Source: Streptomyces sp. 71268 (lineage in GTDB: Bacteria > Actinomycetota > Actinomycetes > Streptomycetales > Streptomycetaceae). Taken from it: DNA of 64,000 nt. Position numbers and translations under genes: made by a program. Under the pieces are notes generated by a model. The model was not told the DNA's origin and did not search any database. It worked only from the letters and a program-made list of their open reading frames with translations. The stretch is from positions 3,503,001 to 3,567,000 of the forward strand of contig NZ_CP114200.1 in the NCBI RefSeq assembly GCF_029392895.1, read 5' to 3'. Every line of letters begins with the position of its first letter. Positions within the stretch are counted from its first letter, which is position 1. Below, one piece after another: positions 40,786 through 50,817 of the stretch.

Positions 40786-40890
40786 GCGGCGGCCGGCCGT
40801 CGCCTTGGATGGCGGTGACCGGCCGTCGTTTCCTGGGGGCGGCGACCGGCCGTCGTTCCGGATGGCGGCGGCCGGCCGTGCTTCCGGGTG
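40786..40890. repeat. Four 26-27-bp tandem units
   Basis: Units at 40786, 40812, 40839 and 40865 follow GCGGYGRCCGGCCGTCG plus a variable end. They lie between two converging genes. CCGGCCGTCG-type elements can pair, so the block may help transcription end, but no simple stem dominates. Confidence 0.6.
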
Positions 40891-40945
40891 GCGGCCCGGT
40901 GGTCGGCCGGGAGGCTGGGGTTACGGGCCGGTGACCGGCCGTACG

Positions 40946-42463
40946 TCAGCCGCCCTCGGACCAGGTGTCCAGGGCCGCGTCGAACGCCTCGCGGTCCACG
41001 GCGAACGTCTCGGCCGGGCCCTGGAAGTAGATCGCGTACTCCGTGCCGTCCTCCGTGACGTACGCCTGGTCGATGGCGTGCATCGCCCGGCCGGTCTTCT
41101 TCTCGACCCAGCGGAACTCCCAGCGGGCGCCGTCCCGGCCCTGGAAGGTGTTGGCGGAGAGGTCGAGTCGCTCGTAGTCGCCGGTGCGTGCGGACGTGAT
41201 GCCCTCCAGCTCGCGGAAGTGCTCGATCGCCGACTGGCTGGTGCCGCGCAGCACACCGATGCGCAGGTAACTGTTGTCCTCCTCGGCGCCGGGCCCGCGG
41301 TAGTCGATCTGGCCGCCGCGCATCTCGCGCGCCCAACCGGTCGGCACGGCGAGCGAGAAGCCCTGCGGGTCCCGCGCCGTCCGGTAGCCCTCGGGCGGCT
41401 CGCCGGGCCCGAGGTCGCCCGCCGCGTCGGGCGAGGAGTCGCCTGACGGGGTGTCGGCCGGGGCGTCGGTGGGGGCGTCGGTGGGGGCGGGGGACGCCGG
41501 GTCGGTGGGCGTGGTGGGGGCGGCCCCCGGAGCGGAGGGTTCGCGCGCGGCGGGCGACTCGCGTCCGCCGTCGCCGGACACGTCCGTGCCGCCGTCCGGG
41601 TCGGTGCCGCCCGGGGGCTCGCTCTCCGCCGCTACGGGCGTCCGGTCGTCCTCGCCGTCGTCCCGCAACACCAGCACACCGGCCGTGGCCCCGCCCCCGA
41701 CCACGAACGCCGCCACCCCCACCGCGAGCCACACCAGCACCCGCCGCCGCCTGGACGCCCGCCGAGCCGCCCCCGCCCCACCGGTCCCGTGGGTCCCACC
41801 TGCGCCACCGGCCCCACCGGTCACGACGACCGGCGTGGCGGGTGGGGTGCCGTGCTGCTGTCGCGGGGGTGGGGTGGCGTATCCGGGTGGCTGGGCCGGG
41901 GCGTACGGGCCGGGGTGCGGCGGCCCGGCGTACGGCGACGCCTGGTTGGCCACCTGGGGCACCACCGGTGGCGGACCGGGGTGCGGCTGGGGCCGCGACG
42001 GACCGTAGCTGGGCGGGCCGGACGGACCGGGCGGGGTGGGCGGTGGGGTGGTGGTCCCGGCGGGCAACGTGGGCGGGTGGACCGGTGGCCGGGCCGGCGT
42101 CGGCGTCGTGCCCGCGGCCGGATGGCGGGCCGTCAGGGGCGTGCCCGGAACGGTCGGTGGGTCGACGTGCGGTACGTCCCGCGCGGTGTGCGACCGGGTC
42201 GGCGCGTCCGGCGACACGGTTTCGGAGTCGTCCTGGCCGGGGTCGGGGCCAGGGTCGCGACCGGGCTCGTCCGGGTGCGGACCGGTGTCAGGCGCCTTGG
42301 CCAGTACGGCGGTTGAGGCGAGCGTGGGCGGCTCGTCGGCGGGGGCCGGGGGAACGTCCGGGCCCGGGGCGAGGAGGTCGCCCCCGCACCCCATGCAGAA
42401 ACGCGCCTCGATCGGTGCCGAGGCACCACAGGCAGAGCAGGACTTCGACGGCACGGGTGGCAC
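40946..42463 (-). CDS. Zinc-ribbon single-span membrane protein
   Basis: 505 aa. A zinc ribbon occupies the first 30 residues, with Cys9/12/23/26 (CSACG...FCMGCGG). About 225 residues of Pro/Gly/Ala/Thr-rich disorder follow (PPPTPPGPSGPPSYGPSRP), then one helix (VLVWLAVGVAAFVVGGGATAG) and an external Pro/Ser/Asp linker. It ends in a folded domain (~365-505) containing YRTARDPQGFSLAVPTGW and WEFRWVEKKTGRAMHAIDQAYV, resembling the extracytoplasmic domains of actinobacterial kinase-linked membrane proteins. The GTG at 42463 has GGAG 6 nt before it. The function is unknown; a sensor or cell-envelope role is plausible. Confidence 0.75.
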   Translation of the reverse strand: MPPVPSKSCSACGASAPIEARFCMGCGGDLLAPGPDVPPAPADEPPTLASTAVLAKAPDTGPHPDEPGRDPGPDPGQDDSETVSPDAPTRSHTARDVPHVDPPTVPGTPLTARHPAAGTTPTPARPPVHPPTLPAGTTTPPPTPPGPSGPPSYGPSRPQPHPGPPPVVPQVANQASPYAGPPHPGPYAPAQPPGYATPPPRQQHGTPPATPVVVTGGAGGAGGTHGTGGAGAARRASRRRRVLVWLAVGVAAFVVGGGATAGVLVLRDDGEDDRTPVAAESEPPGGTDPDGGTDVSGDGGRESPAAREPSAPGAAPTTPTDPASPAPTDAPTDAPADTPSGDSSPDAAGDLGPGEPPEGYRTARDPQGFSLAVPTGWAREMRGGQIDYRGPGAEEDNSYLRIGVLRGTSQSAIEHFRELEGITSARTGDYERLDLSANTFQGRDGARWEFRWVEKKTGRAMHAIDQAYVTEDGTEYAIYFQGPAETFAVDREAFDAALDTWSEGG

Positions 42464-42781
42464 GGGTTGCTCCGAGGGTTCGGCGCGGCGAGGTGAGGCG
42501 TGGGGGTGGGCGCATACTCTAGCGGCGGCCGGGCCCGCCGTCCCCCGCCACGGCAAGGTCAACCCCCCATGCCCCTCCCCGACTTGCTCCCCCGCCCCAC
42601 GCGCACCGGGCGCCCCGCCCGACAAGCCGCGAGCCGCGCGGAACGGCAAGCCACCCGGCAGCCACCGCTCGCCGCCCCGGGCCACCCGCCGGAAACCACC
42701 CACCGGGAACCGTCACCGGAAGCCATCCACCGGAAGCCACCCACCGGAAACCACCCGCCGCGAGCCGGCACCGCGGGCCGG

Positions 42782-43615
42782 TCAGCCCCAGGTGAGCGGG
42801 TCGAGGTGGAGGTAGAAGCGCAGGCGGTCGTGGTCCAGGGGGGTGCCGTACCGCCCGGCGAACTCCGCGTCCGCCGCCCGGGCCCGCTCCTCGTCCGGCC
42901 AGGTCTCGCGCGCGTTGGTGAGCAGCAACGCCAGGTCGGCGTGGCGGTCGGCGAGGCCGAGGCGGCCCAGGTCGACGAAGCCCGACACGTCGAGGGTGCG
43001 CGGGTCGAGGAGGATGTTGGGCAGGCACAGGTCCCCGTGGCTGACGACCGTGTCGGCCGCCTCCTGCTCCCGTCGCAGGGCGAGCTGCCCGGTGAGGCGG
43101 GCCAGCAACTCCGGGGCGGGCGTGTGCCGCTGCTCCTCCGGGAGGAAGTCCGGGTTCACGGCGTCCCGGGACACGACGTCGCGCGCCACGGCGACCACAC
43201 CGTCCAGCCCCCGCCGGAACGGGCACTCCGCCACCGGCACCGCGTGCAGCCGGCGGACCGCGTCCGCGATGGACTCCCAGGCGGCCCGCAGCTCGGCGGC
43301 GGACACCTGGTCGGCGGGTACGCCGGGGACGGCGCTGGTCAGCAGGCAGGCGCCGGCGTCGGTACGACACCAGTCGAGCACCCGGGGGCCCGACAGGTCC
43401 CGTCCGCCGAACCAGGCGACCCGGTCGCGCTCGGCCGCCAGCTCGGCCACGTCGGCGGCGGGCACGCACTTGGCGTACCGGGTGGCGCCGGCGTCGCGGA
43501 ACACGAGGGCCCCGGACTCGCCCGAGGTGACCGGCAGCCAGTCGCCCTCCGTCAGGCCGAACAGCGCCGGCGACAGGGGCGGCGACAGAGGCGGGGGCGC
43601 GGCGTGGTCGCTCAT
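42782..43615 (-). CDS. Aminoglycoside phosphotransferase family protein
   Basis: 277 aa kinase with the APH fold. Lys49 (YAKC) is the ATP-binding lysine. The catalytic loop is VSHGDLCLPNILLD with His193, Asp195 and Asn200; metal-binding Asp215 is in GFVDLGRLG. The layout, length and the CLPN form of the loop place it with APH(3')/APH(3'')-type enzymes. Whether it confers aminoglycoside resistance cannot be told from sequence; many such soil genes have other substrates. ATG at 43615. Its neighbour menG is on the same strand, upstream. Confidence 0.88.
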   Translation of the reverse strand: MSDHAAPPPLSPPLSPALFGLTEGDWLPVTSGESGALVFRDAGATRYAKCVPAADVAELAAERDRVAWFGGRDLSGPRVLDWCRTDAGACLLTSAVPGVPADQVSAAELRAAWESIADAVRRLHAVPVAECPFRRGLDGVVAVARDVVSRDAVNPDFLPEEQRHTPAPELLARLTGQLALRREQEAADTVVSHGDLCLPNILLDPRTLDVSGFVDLGRLGLADRHADLALLLTNARETWPDEERARAADAEFAGRYGTPLDHDRLRFYLHLDPLTWG

Positions 43616-43697
43616 GGCGGCCACCCTAGCCAGGCCGCGCCCGCCGGCCCGGGCCGGTGTCGGGCCGACGCGGACCGCCGGCCCCCGGCAGGATCGG

Positions 43698-44399
43698 CTA
43701 GCCGCCCTGCGGCTTCGTGCCCCGGTGCAGGGCGACGACACCGCCGGTCAGGTTGCGCCAGGCGACGCGGGACCAGCCGGCGCGCTGCAGGATCGCGGCC
43801 AGGCCAGGCTGGTCGGGCCAGGCGCGGATGGACTCGGCGAGGTAGACGTACGCGTCCGGGCTGCTGCTCACGGCCGTGGCGACCGGCGGCAGCGCCCGCA
43901 TCAGGTACTCCGTGTAGACCGTGCGGAACGGCGCCCACGTCGGCTGGCTGAACTCGCAGATGACGATCTTGCCGCCGGGCCTGGTCACGCGCAGCATCTC
44001 GCGCAGCGCGCCCTCGGTGTCCTGCACGTTGCGCAGCCCGAAGGAGATCGTGACGGTGTCGAAGACGCCGTCCGCGAACGGGAGTCGGGTGGCGTCGCCG
44101 GCCGTGAGCGGCAGGAACGGGTTGCGCTGCTTTCCGGCCCGCAGCATGCCCAGCGAGAAGTCGCAGGGCACGACGTACGCGCCGGCGGCCGTGAACGGCA
44201 GGGACGACGTCCCCGTACCCGCGGCCAGGTCGAGCACCCGCTCCCCCGGGCGCGCGTCCACGGCGCGCGCGACCGCCTTGCGCCACAGCCGGGACTGCCC
44301 GAGCGAGAGCACGTCGTTGGTGAGGTCGTAGTTGGCCGCCACGTCATCGAACATCGCGGCGACTTCGTGCGGCTGCTTGTCCAGGGAAGCTCGGGTCAC
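43698..44399 (-). CDS. menG: Demethylmenaquinone methyltransferase
   Basis: 233 aa SAM-dependent methyltransferase performing the last ring methylation to menaquinone (UbiE/MenG family). Motif I is [12 protein letters not shown]; family signatures are [51 protein letters not shown] and [15 protein letters not shown] use the GTG at 44399 because alignments begin [18 protein letters not shown] directly abuts this codon, so the GTG at 44414 (five codons upstream, GGAGG 4 nt before) may be the real start. It forms part of the futalosine menaquinone group. Confidence 0.95.
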   Translation of the reverse strand: MTRASLDKQPHEVAAMFDDVAANYDLTNDVLSLGQSRLWRKAVARAVDARPGERVLDLAAGTGTSSLPFTAAGAYVVPCDFSLGMLRAGKQRNPFLPLTAGDATRLPFADGVFDTVTISFGLRNVQDTEGALREMLRVTRPGGKIVICEFSQPTWAPFRTVYTEYLMRALPPVATAVSSSPDAYVYLAESIRAWPDQPGLAAILQRAGWSRVAWRNLTGGVVALHRGTKPQGG

Positions 44400-44548
44400 C
44401 CTCCCATTGTTCACCCGGCCTCCCCCGGCCCCCCTCGGGGGTCGCCCCGACGGCGAGCCGGCCGACCCGCCACGACGAAGGCCCGGCCCCGACGCCCGGA
44501 CGACCGTCCGGCGGCGACGACGACGGCCGGCCCCCGGCGGCGACACCC

Positions 44549-44633
44549 CCGCGACTCAGCGGCGGGCGGCGCCCCGCGACTGAGCGGCAGCGCTCGGCGT
44601 CTCAGCGGCGGCGCCCCGCGACTCAGCGGCGGC
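44549..44633. repeat. Duplicated 3' end of the amidohydrolase-like gene
   Basis: The block CGCGACTCAGCGGC, which carries the stop codon of the minus-strand gene, recurs about four times with variations between 44549 and 44633, roughly 25-40 bp apart. It looks like small tandem duplications of the gene's last codons and following bases. Confidence 0.5.
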
Positions 44634-45309
44634 GGAAGACCAGGCGGCCGTCGAGCACCGTGGCCACGCAGCTCGCCGCGCCACGGGTGGCCAGCTCGGC
44701 GACCTCGGCCACGGCGAACACCGCGAAGTCGGCCCGGGCCCCGGGCGACAGCGGGCCGGTGAAGGTGGTCTCGGGTGGTGTGCCGGCGGGCAGGGCGGCT
44801 ATCGGGTCGAGCAGGGCGGGCACCGGCGGGCCGGTGGCCCCGGCCGGGTCGGGCGTGGCGCTCGCGCGCGACCCGGGGATCACGACGAGGCCCGCCCTGG
44901 CCACCGCCGTGCGCACCGAGGGCCGCGCGAAGGGGCCGGCCACCGCCGTCGTGCCGTGCCGCAGCATCCGCTGGGTGCCGCGCCGCGCGGACTCGCCCCA
45001 GCGCGCGTCGGCCAGCCCGAGGTCGGCCAGCGCGGCGGGGTCGGCCAGCGGCTCGGTGCCCAGGCGCTCGGCCTCGCGCGGGTCCGGGTGGTAGGCGGCC
45101 TCAAGGAGCGCCGCGGCCCGCGCGTTGAGCAGCCCCGGCGTGAGCAGCCCGGGCCAGCGCCGCTCGCGCGCGCCCGGGTGCTCGGCCGCCATCTCCTCGT
45201 ACGGGCCCACCGCGGCGATGCGGGCGCCGTCCACGACGACCGCCCCGTCCGCCACGGGCTCCGCCCCCGGGCCCGTGAGCAGCAGCTCGGCCCCGTGAAT
45301 CGTCAGCAC
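44623..45309 (-). CDS. Short amidohydrolase-like protein lacking the metal site
   Basis: 228 aa. The β-sandwich part of the amidohydrolase superfamily is clear at both ends (LTIHGAELLLTGPGAEPVADGAVVVDGARIAAVG; GPLSPGARADFAVFAV...VATVLDGRLVF). In the position of the usual HxH metal motif it reads LTPGLLNARAAALLEAAYHP, so both histidines are gone. The barrel is about half normal size. It lies directly downstream of mqnC. In some organisms the futalosine pathway uses an amidohydrolase (aminofutalosine deaminase); this could be a degenerate, structural or differently acting relative. Probably not a standard hydrolase. Confidence 0.75.
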   Translation of the reverse strand: MLTIHGAELLLTGPGAEPVADGAVVVDGARIAAVGPYEEMAAEHPGARERRWPGLLTPGLLNARAAALLEAAYHPDPREAERLGTEPLADPAALADLGLADARWGESARRGTQRMLRHGTTAVAGPFARPSVRTAVARAGLVVIPGSRASATPDPAGATGPPVPALLDPIAALPAGTPPETTFTGPLSPGARADFAVFAVAEVAELATRGAASCVATVLDGRLVFRRR

Positions 45310-45361
45310 GCGCCGCCCCCCATCCCGGTGATGTCCGTAACGGCCCCCGAACCGGTCCGGT

Positions 45362-46561
45362 TCAGCGGGCGTCGATGAGCTTGAGGGCGGGGTGGGCCGT
45401 GCCGCCGTCGATCGCGGTCGACGACAGGTGCGAGACGACCTTGTCGTCCACCGGGTCGTTGGCCGGGTCGTCGTGCACCACCAGGTGCTCGTACGTCGTG
45501 GCGCGCTGCGCCGGGACCCGGCCCGCCTTGCGGATCAGGTCGATGATCTCCATCCGGTTGGAGCGGTGCCGGGCGCCGGCCGAGGAGACCACGTTCTCCT
45601 CCAGCATGATCGAGCCCAGGTCGTCCGCCCCGTAGTGCAGCGAGAGCTGGCCGACCTCCTTGCCGGTGGTCAGCCACGAGCCCTGGATGTGCGCGACGTT
45701 GTCCAGGAAGAGGCGCGCGATGGCGATCATCCGCAGGTACTCGAAGAGGGTGGCCTGCGTCTGGCCCTTGAGGTGGTTGTTCTCCGGCTGGTACGTGTAC
45801 GGGATGAAGGCGCGGAAGCCGCCCGTGCGGTCCTGCACCTCGCGGATCATCCGCAGGTGCTCGATCCGCTCGGCGTTGGTCTCGCCGGTGCCCATCAGCA
45901 TCGTGGAGGTGGACTCGACGCCCAGGTTGTGCGCGATCTCCATGATCTCCAGCCAGCGCTCGCCCGACTCCTTGAGCGGCGCGATGGCCTTCCGCGGGCG
46001 CTCCGGCAGCAGCTCGGCGCCCGCGCCGGCGAACGAGTCGAGCCCCGCGGCGTGGATGCGCCGGATGGCCTCGTCGGCGGTGACGCCGGAGATCCGCGAC
46101 ATGTGCTCGATCTCGGAGGCGCCCAGCGAGTGGATGACGAGCTGCGGGAACGCCTTCTTGATCGCCGCGAAGTGCTCCTCGTAGTACTCCACGCCGAAGT
46201 CCGGGTGGTGGCCGCCCTGGAACATGATCTGGGTACCGCCCAGCTCGACGGTCTCCGCGCAGCGGCGCAGGATGTCGTCCAGGTCGCGGGTCCAGCCCTT
46301 GTCGTGGGCCTTGGGCGGGGCGTAGAAGGCGCAGAACTTGCAGGCCGTCACGCACACGTTGGTGTAGTTGATGTTCCGCTCGATGATGTACGTCGCGATG
46401 TGCTCCGTCCCGGCGTACCGCCGGCGGCGCGCGGCGTCGGCGGCCGCGCCGAGCGCGTGCAGAGGCGCGTCCCGGTACAGGTCGAGCGCCTCCTCCGGGG
46501 TGATCCGACCGCCGCCGGCGGCGCGGTCGAGGACGGACTGCAGATCGGCGTTCTCCGTCAC
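45362..46561 (-). CDS. mqnC: Cyclic dehypoxanthinyl futalosine synthase
   Basis: 399 aa radical SAM enzyme that cyclises dehypoxanthinyl futalosine in menaquinone synthesis. The [4Fe-4S]/SAM motif is CVTACKFCAF (CX3CX2C). Conserved family stretches include NINYTNVCVTACKFC, IMFQGGHHPDFGVEYYEEHF and EYLRMIAIARLFLDNVAHIQGSW. It shares ancestry with MqnE (58022), but the details (FYAPPK after the cluster) fit MqnC. The next gene downstream is the amidohydrolase-like protein 52 bp away, likely co-transcribed. Confidence 0.96.
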   Translation of the reverse strand: MTENADLQSVLDRAAGGGRITPEEALDLYRDAPLHALGAAADAARRRRYAGTEHIATYIIERNINYTNVCVTACKFCAFYAPPKAHDKGWTRDLDDILRRCAETVELGGTQIMFQGGHHPDFGVEYYEEHFAAIKKAFPQLVIHSLGASEIEHMSRISGVTADEAIRRIHAAGLDSFAGAGAELLPERPRKAIAPLKESGERWLEIMEIAHNLGVESTSTMLMGTGETNAERIEHLRMIREVQDRTGGFRAFIPYTYQPENNHLKGQTQATLFEYLRMIAIARLFLDNVAHIQGSWLTTGKEVGQLSLHYGADDLGSIMLEENVVSSAGARHRSNRMEIIDLIRKAGRVPAQRATTYEHLVVHDDPANDPVDDKVVSHLSSTAIDGGTAHPALKLIDAR

Positions 46562-46770
46562 CGGGGCGTCCCTTCCGGAGGGTTACGTACGGACATCAGT
46601 CAGCGTACGCCAGGGGTCCGACACCCCGGCCCGCGGCCGGCCAACCCCCGCGACCTGCGGCGCGGTGGTTGGTGACGTAGACCACGGCCACCCCCGCCGG
46701 CCCATCGGCCCATCGGCCCGCCGCCCCGTCGGCGCGACGGCCCATCAGCCCCGTCGGCCCGGTCGGGGCG

Positions 46771-48870
46771 TCAGTCCGCCGCCGGCTGCTTGACCATGCG
46801 GGCCACCGGGCGCCCGGCCGCCTCGTCCTGGGACTTGTAGACGAGCTTGCCGGTCTCCCTGTCCAGCGTGTACGTGGCCCGCGCCGTCACGCCCGTGCAC
46901 AGGAACGAGCCGCCTTCCTTGGTCTCGTCGGTGGCCTCGGTGATCGTCAGCCGGGTGTTCTGCTCCGTCACCGAGCGCAGCGTGCCCTTGGCGTAGCAGC
47001 GCTGCCCGAAGACGTCGGTGACCGCCTCGACGACGACCGTCCCGGTGCGGCCCTGGCGGACGGTCGCGATGTGCTCGCCGTTGTACTTGCCCTTGGCGTA
47101 CTGGGGGCCCTTCCAGGTGCCGATGAGGTTCTTCGGCACGTCGCCCCCGGCCGGCACGCTGCCCGGCGCGGTCGGTTCGCCGCTGGCCGGCTGCGAGCCG
47201 TCGGGCGCTGGCGTGCTGCCGCTGGAGCGGGGGGACGGGGCCTGGCTCTGCTTCTCGCCACCGGCGTGCGTGTCGCCACCGCCGCCGCCCCGCATCGCGT
47301 CGTAGACGACGACCGCCGTGGTCGCCGCGGCGAGCGCGCCGGCGACCGAAAGCACCAGCGAACAGCTCAGCCACCTCGGCCGGTCGCGCCGCCCGAACCC
47401 GGCCGACAGCGCCATCCGCCGTTCCCGCCCCGCCCGATCCGCGCCATCCGCGCCGCCCTCGGAGCCGTGCGGACCGCTGCCCGGGTCGCTCGGAGCGCCG
47501 CCCGGCCGACGCGGGGCGCCCTCACCGGCGCCAGCGTCGACGGCCCCGGTCGCCCGCCCCGCGCCCGCCGTGGCGGCCTCCGCCACAGCGGCCCGGCTCC
47601 CCTCCGGCGAGCGACGCGGCGCCGCGACCGGGGCCGGGGCCGGGGTACCGGCGTGGCTGGCGCCGCCGGGCTGGCTGACGTCGCCGGGGTGCTGGGACTG
47701 ACTGGCGTGGCCGGTGCTGCCGGCGCGGCCTCCGTACGAGGGGTCGGGCGGCCCGAACGCCCCGGCGCGTACGCCCGAGTCCATCCCCACCGTCTCGGGC
47801 CCGAGCGCCTCGGGGGACAGCGTCGTCGGCCCACCGGATGACGGGCCGGCCTCGGCGGAACCGGCGGCCCCGGCGGAACCGGCGGCGGGCCAGGCGGGGG
47901 CGGGTGGCGGTGTCGGGGACGGGGCCGACTCCAGCGGCTCCGCCTCCAGGTCGAGCAACTCCATCGCGCGCCGGCTGGCGCCCTCCACCAGCGGGGCGGG
48001 CAGCCACCCGGGCCGCACCAGGCCGGCCGCGCCGCCACCCGCGCCCGCGTCCGTATCCCCGCCCGCGTCGGCGGTCAGCCGGCGCACCAGCTCGGCCGGT
48101 GTGGGGCGGTCGGTCGGGTCCTTGGCCAAGCAGTCGGCGACGATCGCGCGCAACTCGCCCGCCAGCGATGCGCCCAGCTCCGGCTGCTCGTGCACGACCC
48201 GGTAGAGCAGCGCGGCCGAGGAGTCGCCGGGAAAGGGCGGCCGGCCGGTGGCGGCGTACGCCAGGACCGCGCCCAGCGAGAACACGTCGGCGGCGGCCGA
48301 CGCGCCCTGGCCGAGGATCTGCTCGGGCGACATGTAGCCGGGCGATCCGATGGAGACGCCGGTGGAGGTGAGGGAGGCGGTGCCGTCGATGGCGCGGGTG
48401 ATGCCGAAGTCGATGAGCCGCGGCCCGTCCAGGGCGAGCAGCACGTTCGACGGCTTGACGTCGCGGTGCACCAGGCCCAGGCCGTGCACGGCCACCAGCG
48501 CCTCCGCCAGGCTCGCGCCCAGCGCGCGTACGCAGGACACCGGCAGCGCGCCCAGTTCCTCGACGGCCTGGGTGAGCGAGGGCCCGGCGACGTAACCGGT
48601 GGCCACCCAGGGCACCGCGGCCTCCGGATCGGCGTCGAGCACGGGGGCCGTCCAGGCGCCGCCCACCCGCCGGGCCGCCTCCACCTCGCGCCGGAAACGG
48701 GCCCGGAACTGTGCGTCCGTCGCGAAGTGCGGGTGGACCAGCTTCACGGCGACGGTGCGTCCGCCCGCGCTGCGGCCCAGGTAGACCCGGCCCATCCCGC
48801 CCGAGCCCAGGCGCCGCAGCAGCCGGTACGCGCCGATGCGGCGGGGATCATCCGGTTCCAGTGGGTACAT
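46771..48870 (-). CDS. Transmembrane serine/threonine protein kinase
   Basis: 699 aa PknB-like kinase. The Gly loop is LGSGGMGRV (21-29), the ATP Lys is Lys43, the catalytic loop HRDVKPSN, the Mg loop IDFGIT and the activation-segment end MSPEQ. After the kinase domain (~12-275) comes a ~220-residue Ala/Gly/Ser/Pro juxtamembrane region, one helix at ~501-525 (LVLSVAGALAAATTAVVVY) and an extracellular β domain (GTWKGPQYAKGKYNGEHIATV...) with two Cys (QRCYAKG, SFLCTGV). That domain differs from PASTA repeats. ATG at 48870 with GGGGGAGG before it. It may sense an envelope signal. Confidence 0.93.
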   Translation of the reverse strand: MYPLEPDDPRRIGAYRLLRRLGSGGMGRVYLGRSAGGRTVAVKLVHPHFATDAQFRARFRREVEAARRVGGAWTAPVLDADPEAAVPWVATGYVAGPSLTQAVEELGALPVSCVRALGASLAEALVAVHGLGLVHRDVKPSNVLLALDGPRLIDFGITRAIDGTASLTSTGVSIGSPGYMSPEQILGQGASAAADVFSLGAVLAYAATGRPPFPGDSSAALLYRVVHEQPELGASLAGELRAIVADCLAKDPTDRPTPAELVRRLTADAGGDTDAGAGGGAAGLVRPGWLPAPLVEGASRRAMELLDLEAEPLESAPSPTPPPAPAWPAAGSAGAAGSAEAGPSSGGPTTLSPEALGPETVGMDSGVRAGAFGPPDPSYGGRAGSTGHASQSQHPGDVSQPGGASHAGTPAPAPVAAPRRSPEGSRAAVAEAATAGAGRATGAVDAGAGEGAPRRPGGAPSDPGSGPHGSEGGADGADRAGRERRMALSAGFGRRDRPRWLSCSLVLSVAGALAAATTAVVVYDAMRGGGGGDTHAGGEKQSQAPSPRSSGSTPAPDGSQPASGEPTAPGSVPAGGDVPKNLIGTWKGPQYAKGKYNGEHIATVRQGRTGTVVVEAVTDVFGQRCYAKGTLRSVTEQNTRLTITEATDETKEGGSFLCTGVTARATYTLDRETGKLVYKSQDEAAGRPVARMVKQPAAD

Positions 48871-49085
48871 CGTGTGCCTCCCCCTCCACTGCGCCGCCCA
48901 GCTTAGGTGCGCGGCGCGCGGCGCGGGCAGGGTACCGGCGACCGCGCTCGGCCCGTGGGCCAAGGCCGCCCCCACGCGTGGACCGCGCCCGGGGCGAGCG
49001 GGCGGCGGCCGTACGGCGGGGCGTCAGGGTGGGGCACGGGGCGGGGAGTGATCCCGGTCCCCGGGGTGTGGTCCCGTCGCCGGGG

Positions 49086-49985
<900 letters not shown>

Positions 49986-50197
49986 CTAGCCCCGGGGTGA
50001 TGGGTGGGTGGCGCCGGGGGGGCGCGGTGGCGCGGCGCGGGGGATTGTGCCGGCTGCCCGGGCCCCGTTGACGTGCGCGCTTTTCCCTTCCGTGGCGCCT
50101 GGAAACCGCCCGTCCTCGTGATCTTTCGCTCTTTCCCCTCGGCATCTGCCGTGCTAGGCTCGCCGCAAGTTGCAGTTTGGTTTCCCTTGCAGTACAG

Positions 50198-50237
50198 AGC
50201 CTGCGGAGCATGTGACGCCGCAGGCTTTTGTAGTTTT
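50198..50237 (+). promoter_or_regulatory. Terminator-like hairpin in the csp leader
   Basis: Perfect 9-bp stem AGCCTGCGG / CCGCAGGCT with an 11-nt loop, followed directly by TTTTGTAGTTTT. It looks like an intrinsic terminator but sits inside the untranslated leader, 54 nt before the cold-shock start. It could be a transcription attenuator or a cold-sensitive structure. A likely -10 (TAGGCT) lies near 50154. Confidence 0.65.
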
Positions 50238-50290
50238 CAGACTTCTCGCAGGTTCTGGAGCAGGGCAACCCTTTGGCCCAAGGAGGGCTT

Positions 50291-50494
50291 ATGGCTACCG
50301 GAACCGTGAAGTGGTTCAACGCTGAAAAGGGCTTCGGCTTCATCGCCCAGGACGGCGGCGGCCCGGATGTCTTCGTCCACTACTCCGCGATCAACGCCTC
50401 TGGTTTCCGCTCCCTGGAGGAGAACCAGCAGGTCAACTTCGACGTCACGCAGGGTCCGAAGGGCCCGCAGGCGGAGAACGTAACCCCTGTCTGA
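50291..50494 (+). CDS. Cold-shock domain protein
   Basis: 67 aa single CSD protein of the CspA family, an RNA chaperone. RNP1 is KGFGFI and RNP2 [18 protein letters not shown] and [17 protein letters not shown] are near-invariant. The ATG at 50291 follows AAGGAGGGCTT, an excellent ribosome site. It has a ~130-nt leader with a terminator-like hairpin and its own downstream terminator, so it is a one-gene unit. Confidence 0.97.
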   Translation: MATGTVKWFNAEKGFGFIAQDGGGPDVFVHYSAINASGFRSLEENQQVNFDVTQGPKGPQAENVTPV

Positions 50495-50560
50495 TCCTTT
50501 GGATCCGCAGCGGGTTCGGCCATCGCGGTCGGCACCTATTCGTTCCTGATGTAGTACCCA

Positions 50561-50607
50561 AGGAGCCCTGCTCCCCGTTTCGACGGGAAGCGGGGCTCCT
50601 GCCTTTT
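50561..50607 (+). terminator. Terminator after the cold-shock gene
   Basis: Long stem AGGAGCCC...GGGGCTCCT with an inner CCCGT-TTCG-ACGGG hairpin, followed by GCCTTTTTCC. A classical intrinsic terminator including a U-tract, about 65 nt past the stop codon. Confidence 0.9.
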
Positions 50608-50817
50608 TCCGGTCCCCGTCTCTCGCCGCTCCCGTACGCCTCTTCGGTGTTGTCGACTCCGACGGAGCCCTGGTGAGTTCTGGCGACTTTTGCGCTGCCC
50701 CTCGCTCGCTTCTTGCGGGTTCTTGCCGGGTTTCCCTCGTGTTTCTACGGAGTTCCGGCCTCCGCGTTCCGCGTTCCGCGTGGTCAAGGTCGCGGCCCCC
50801 ATTTCCCGGGGCGGGGC

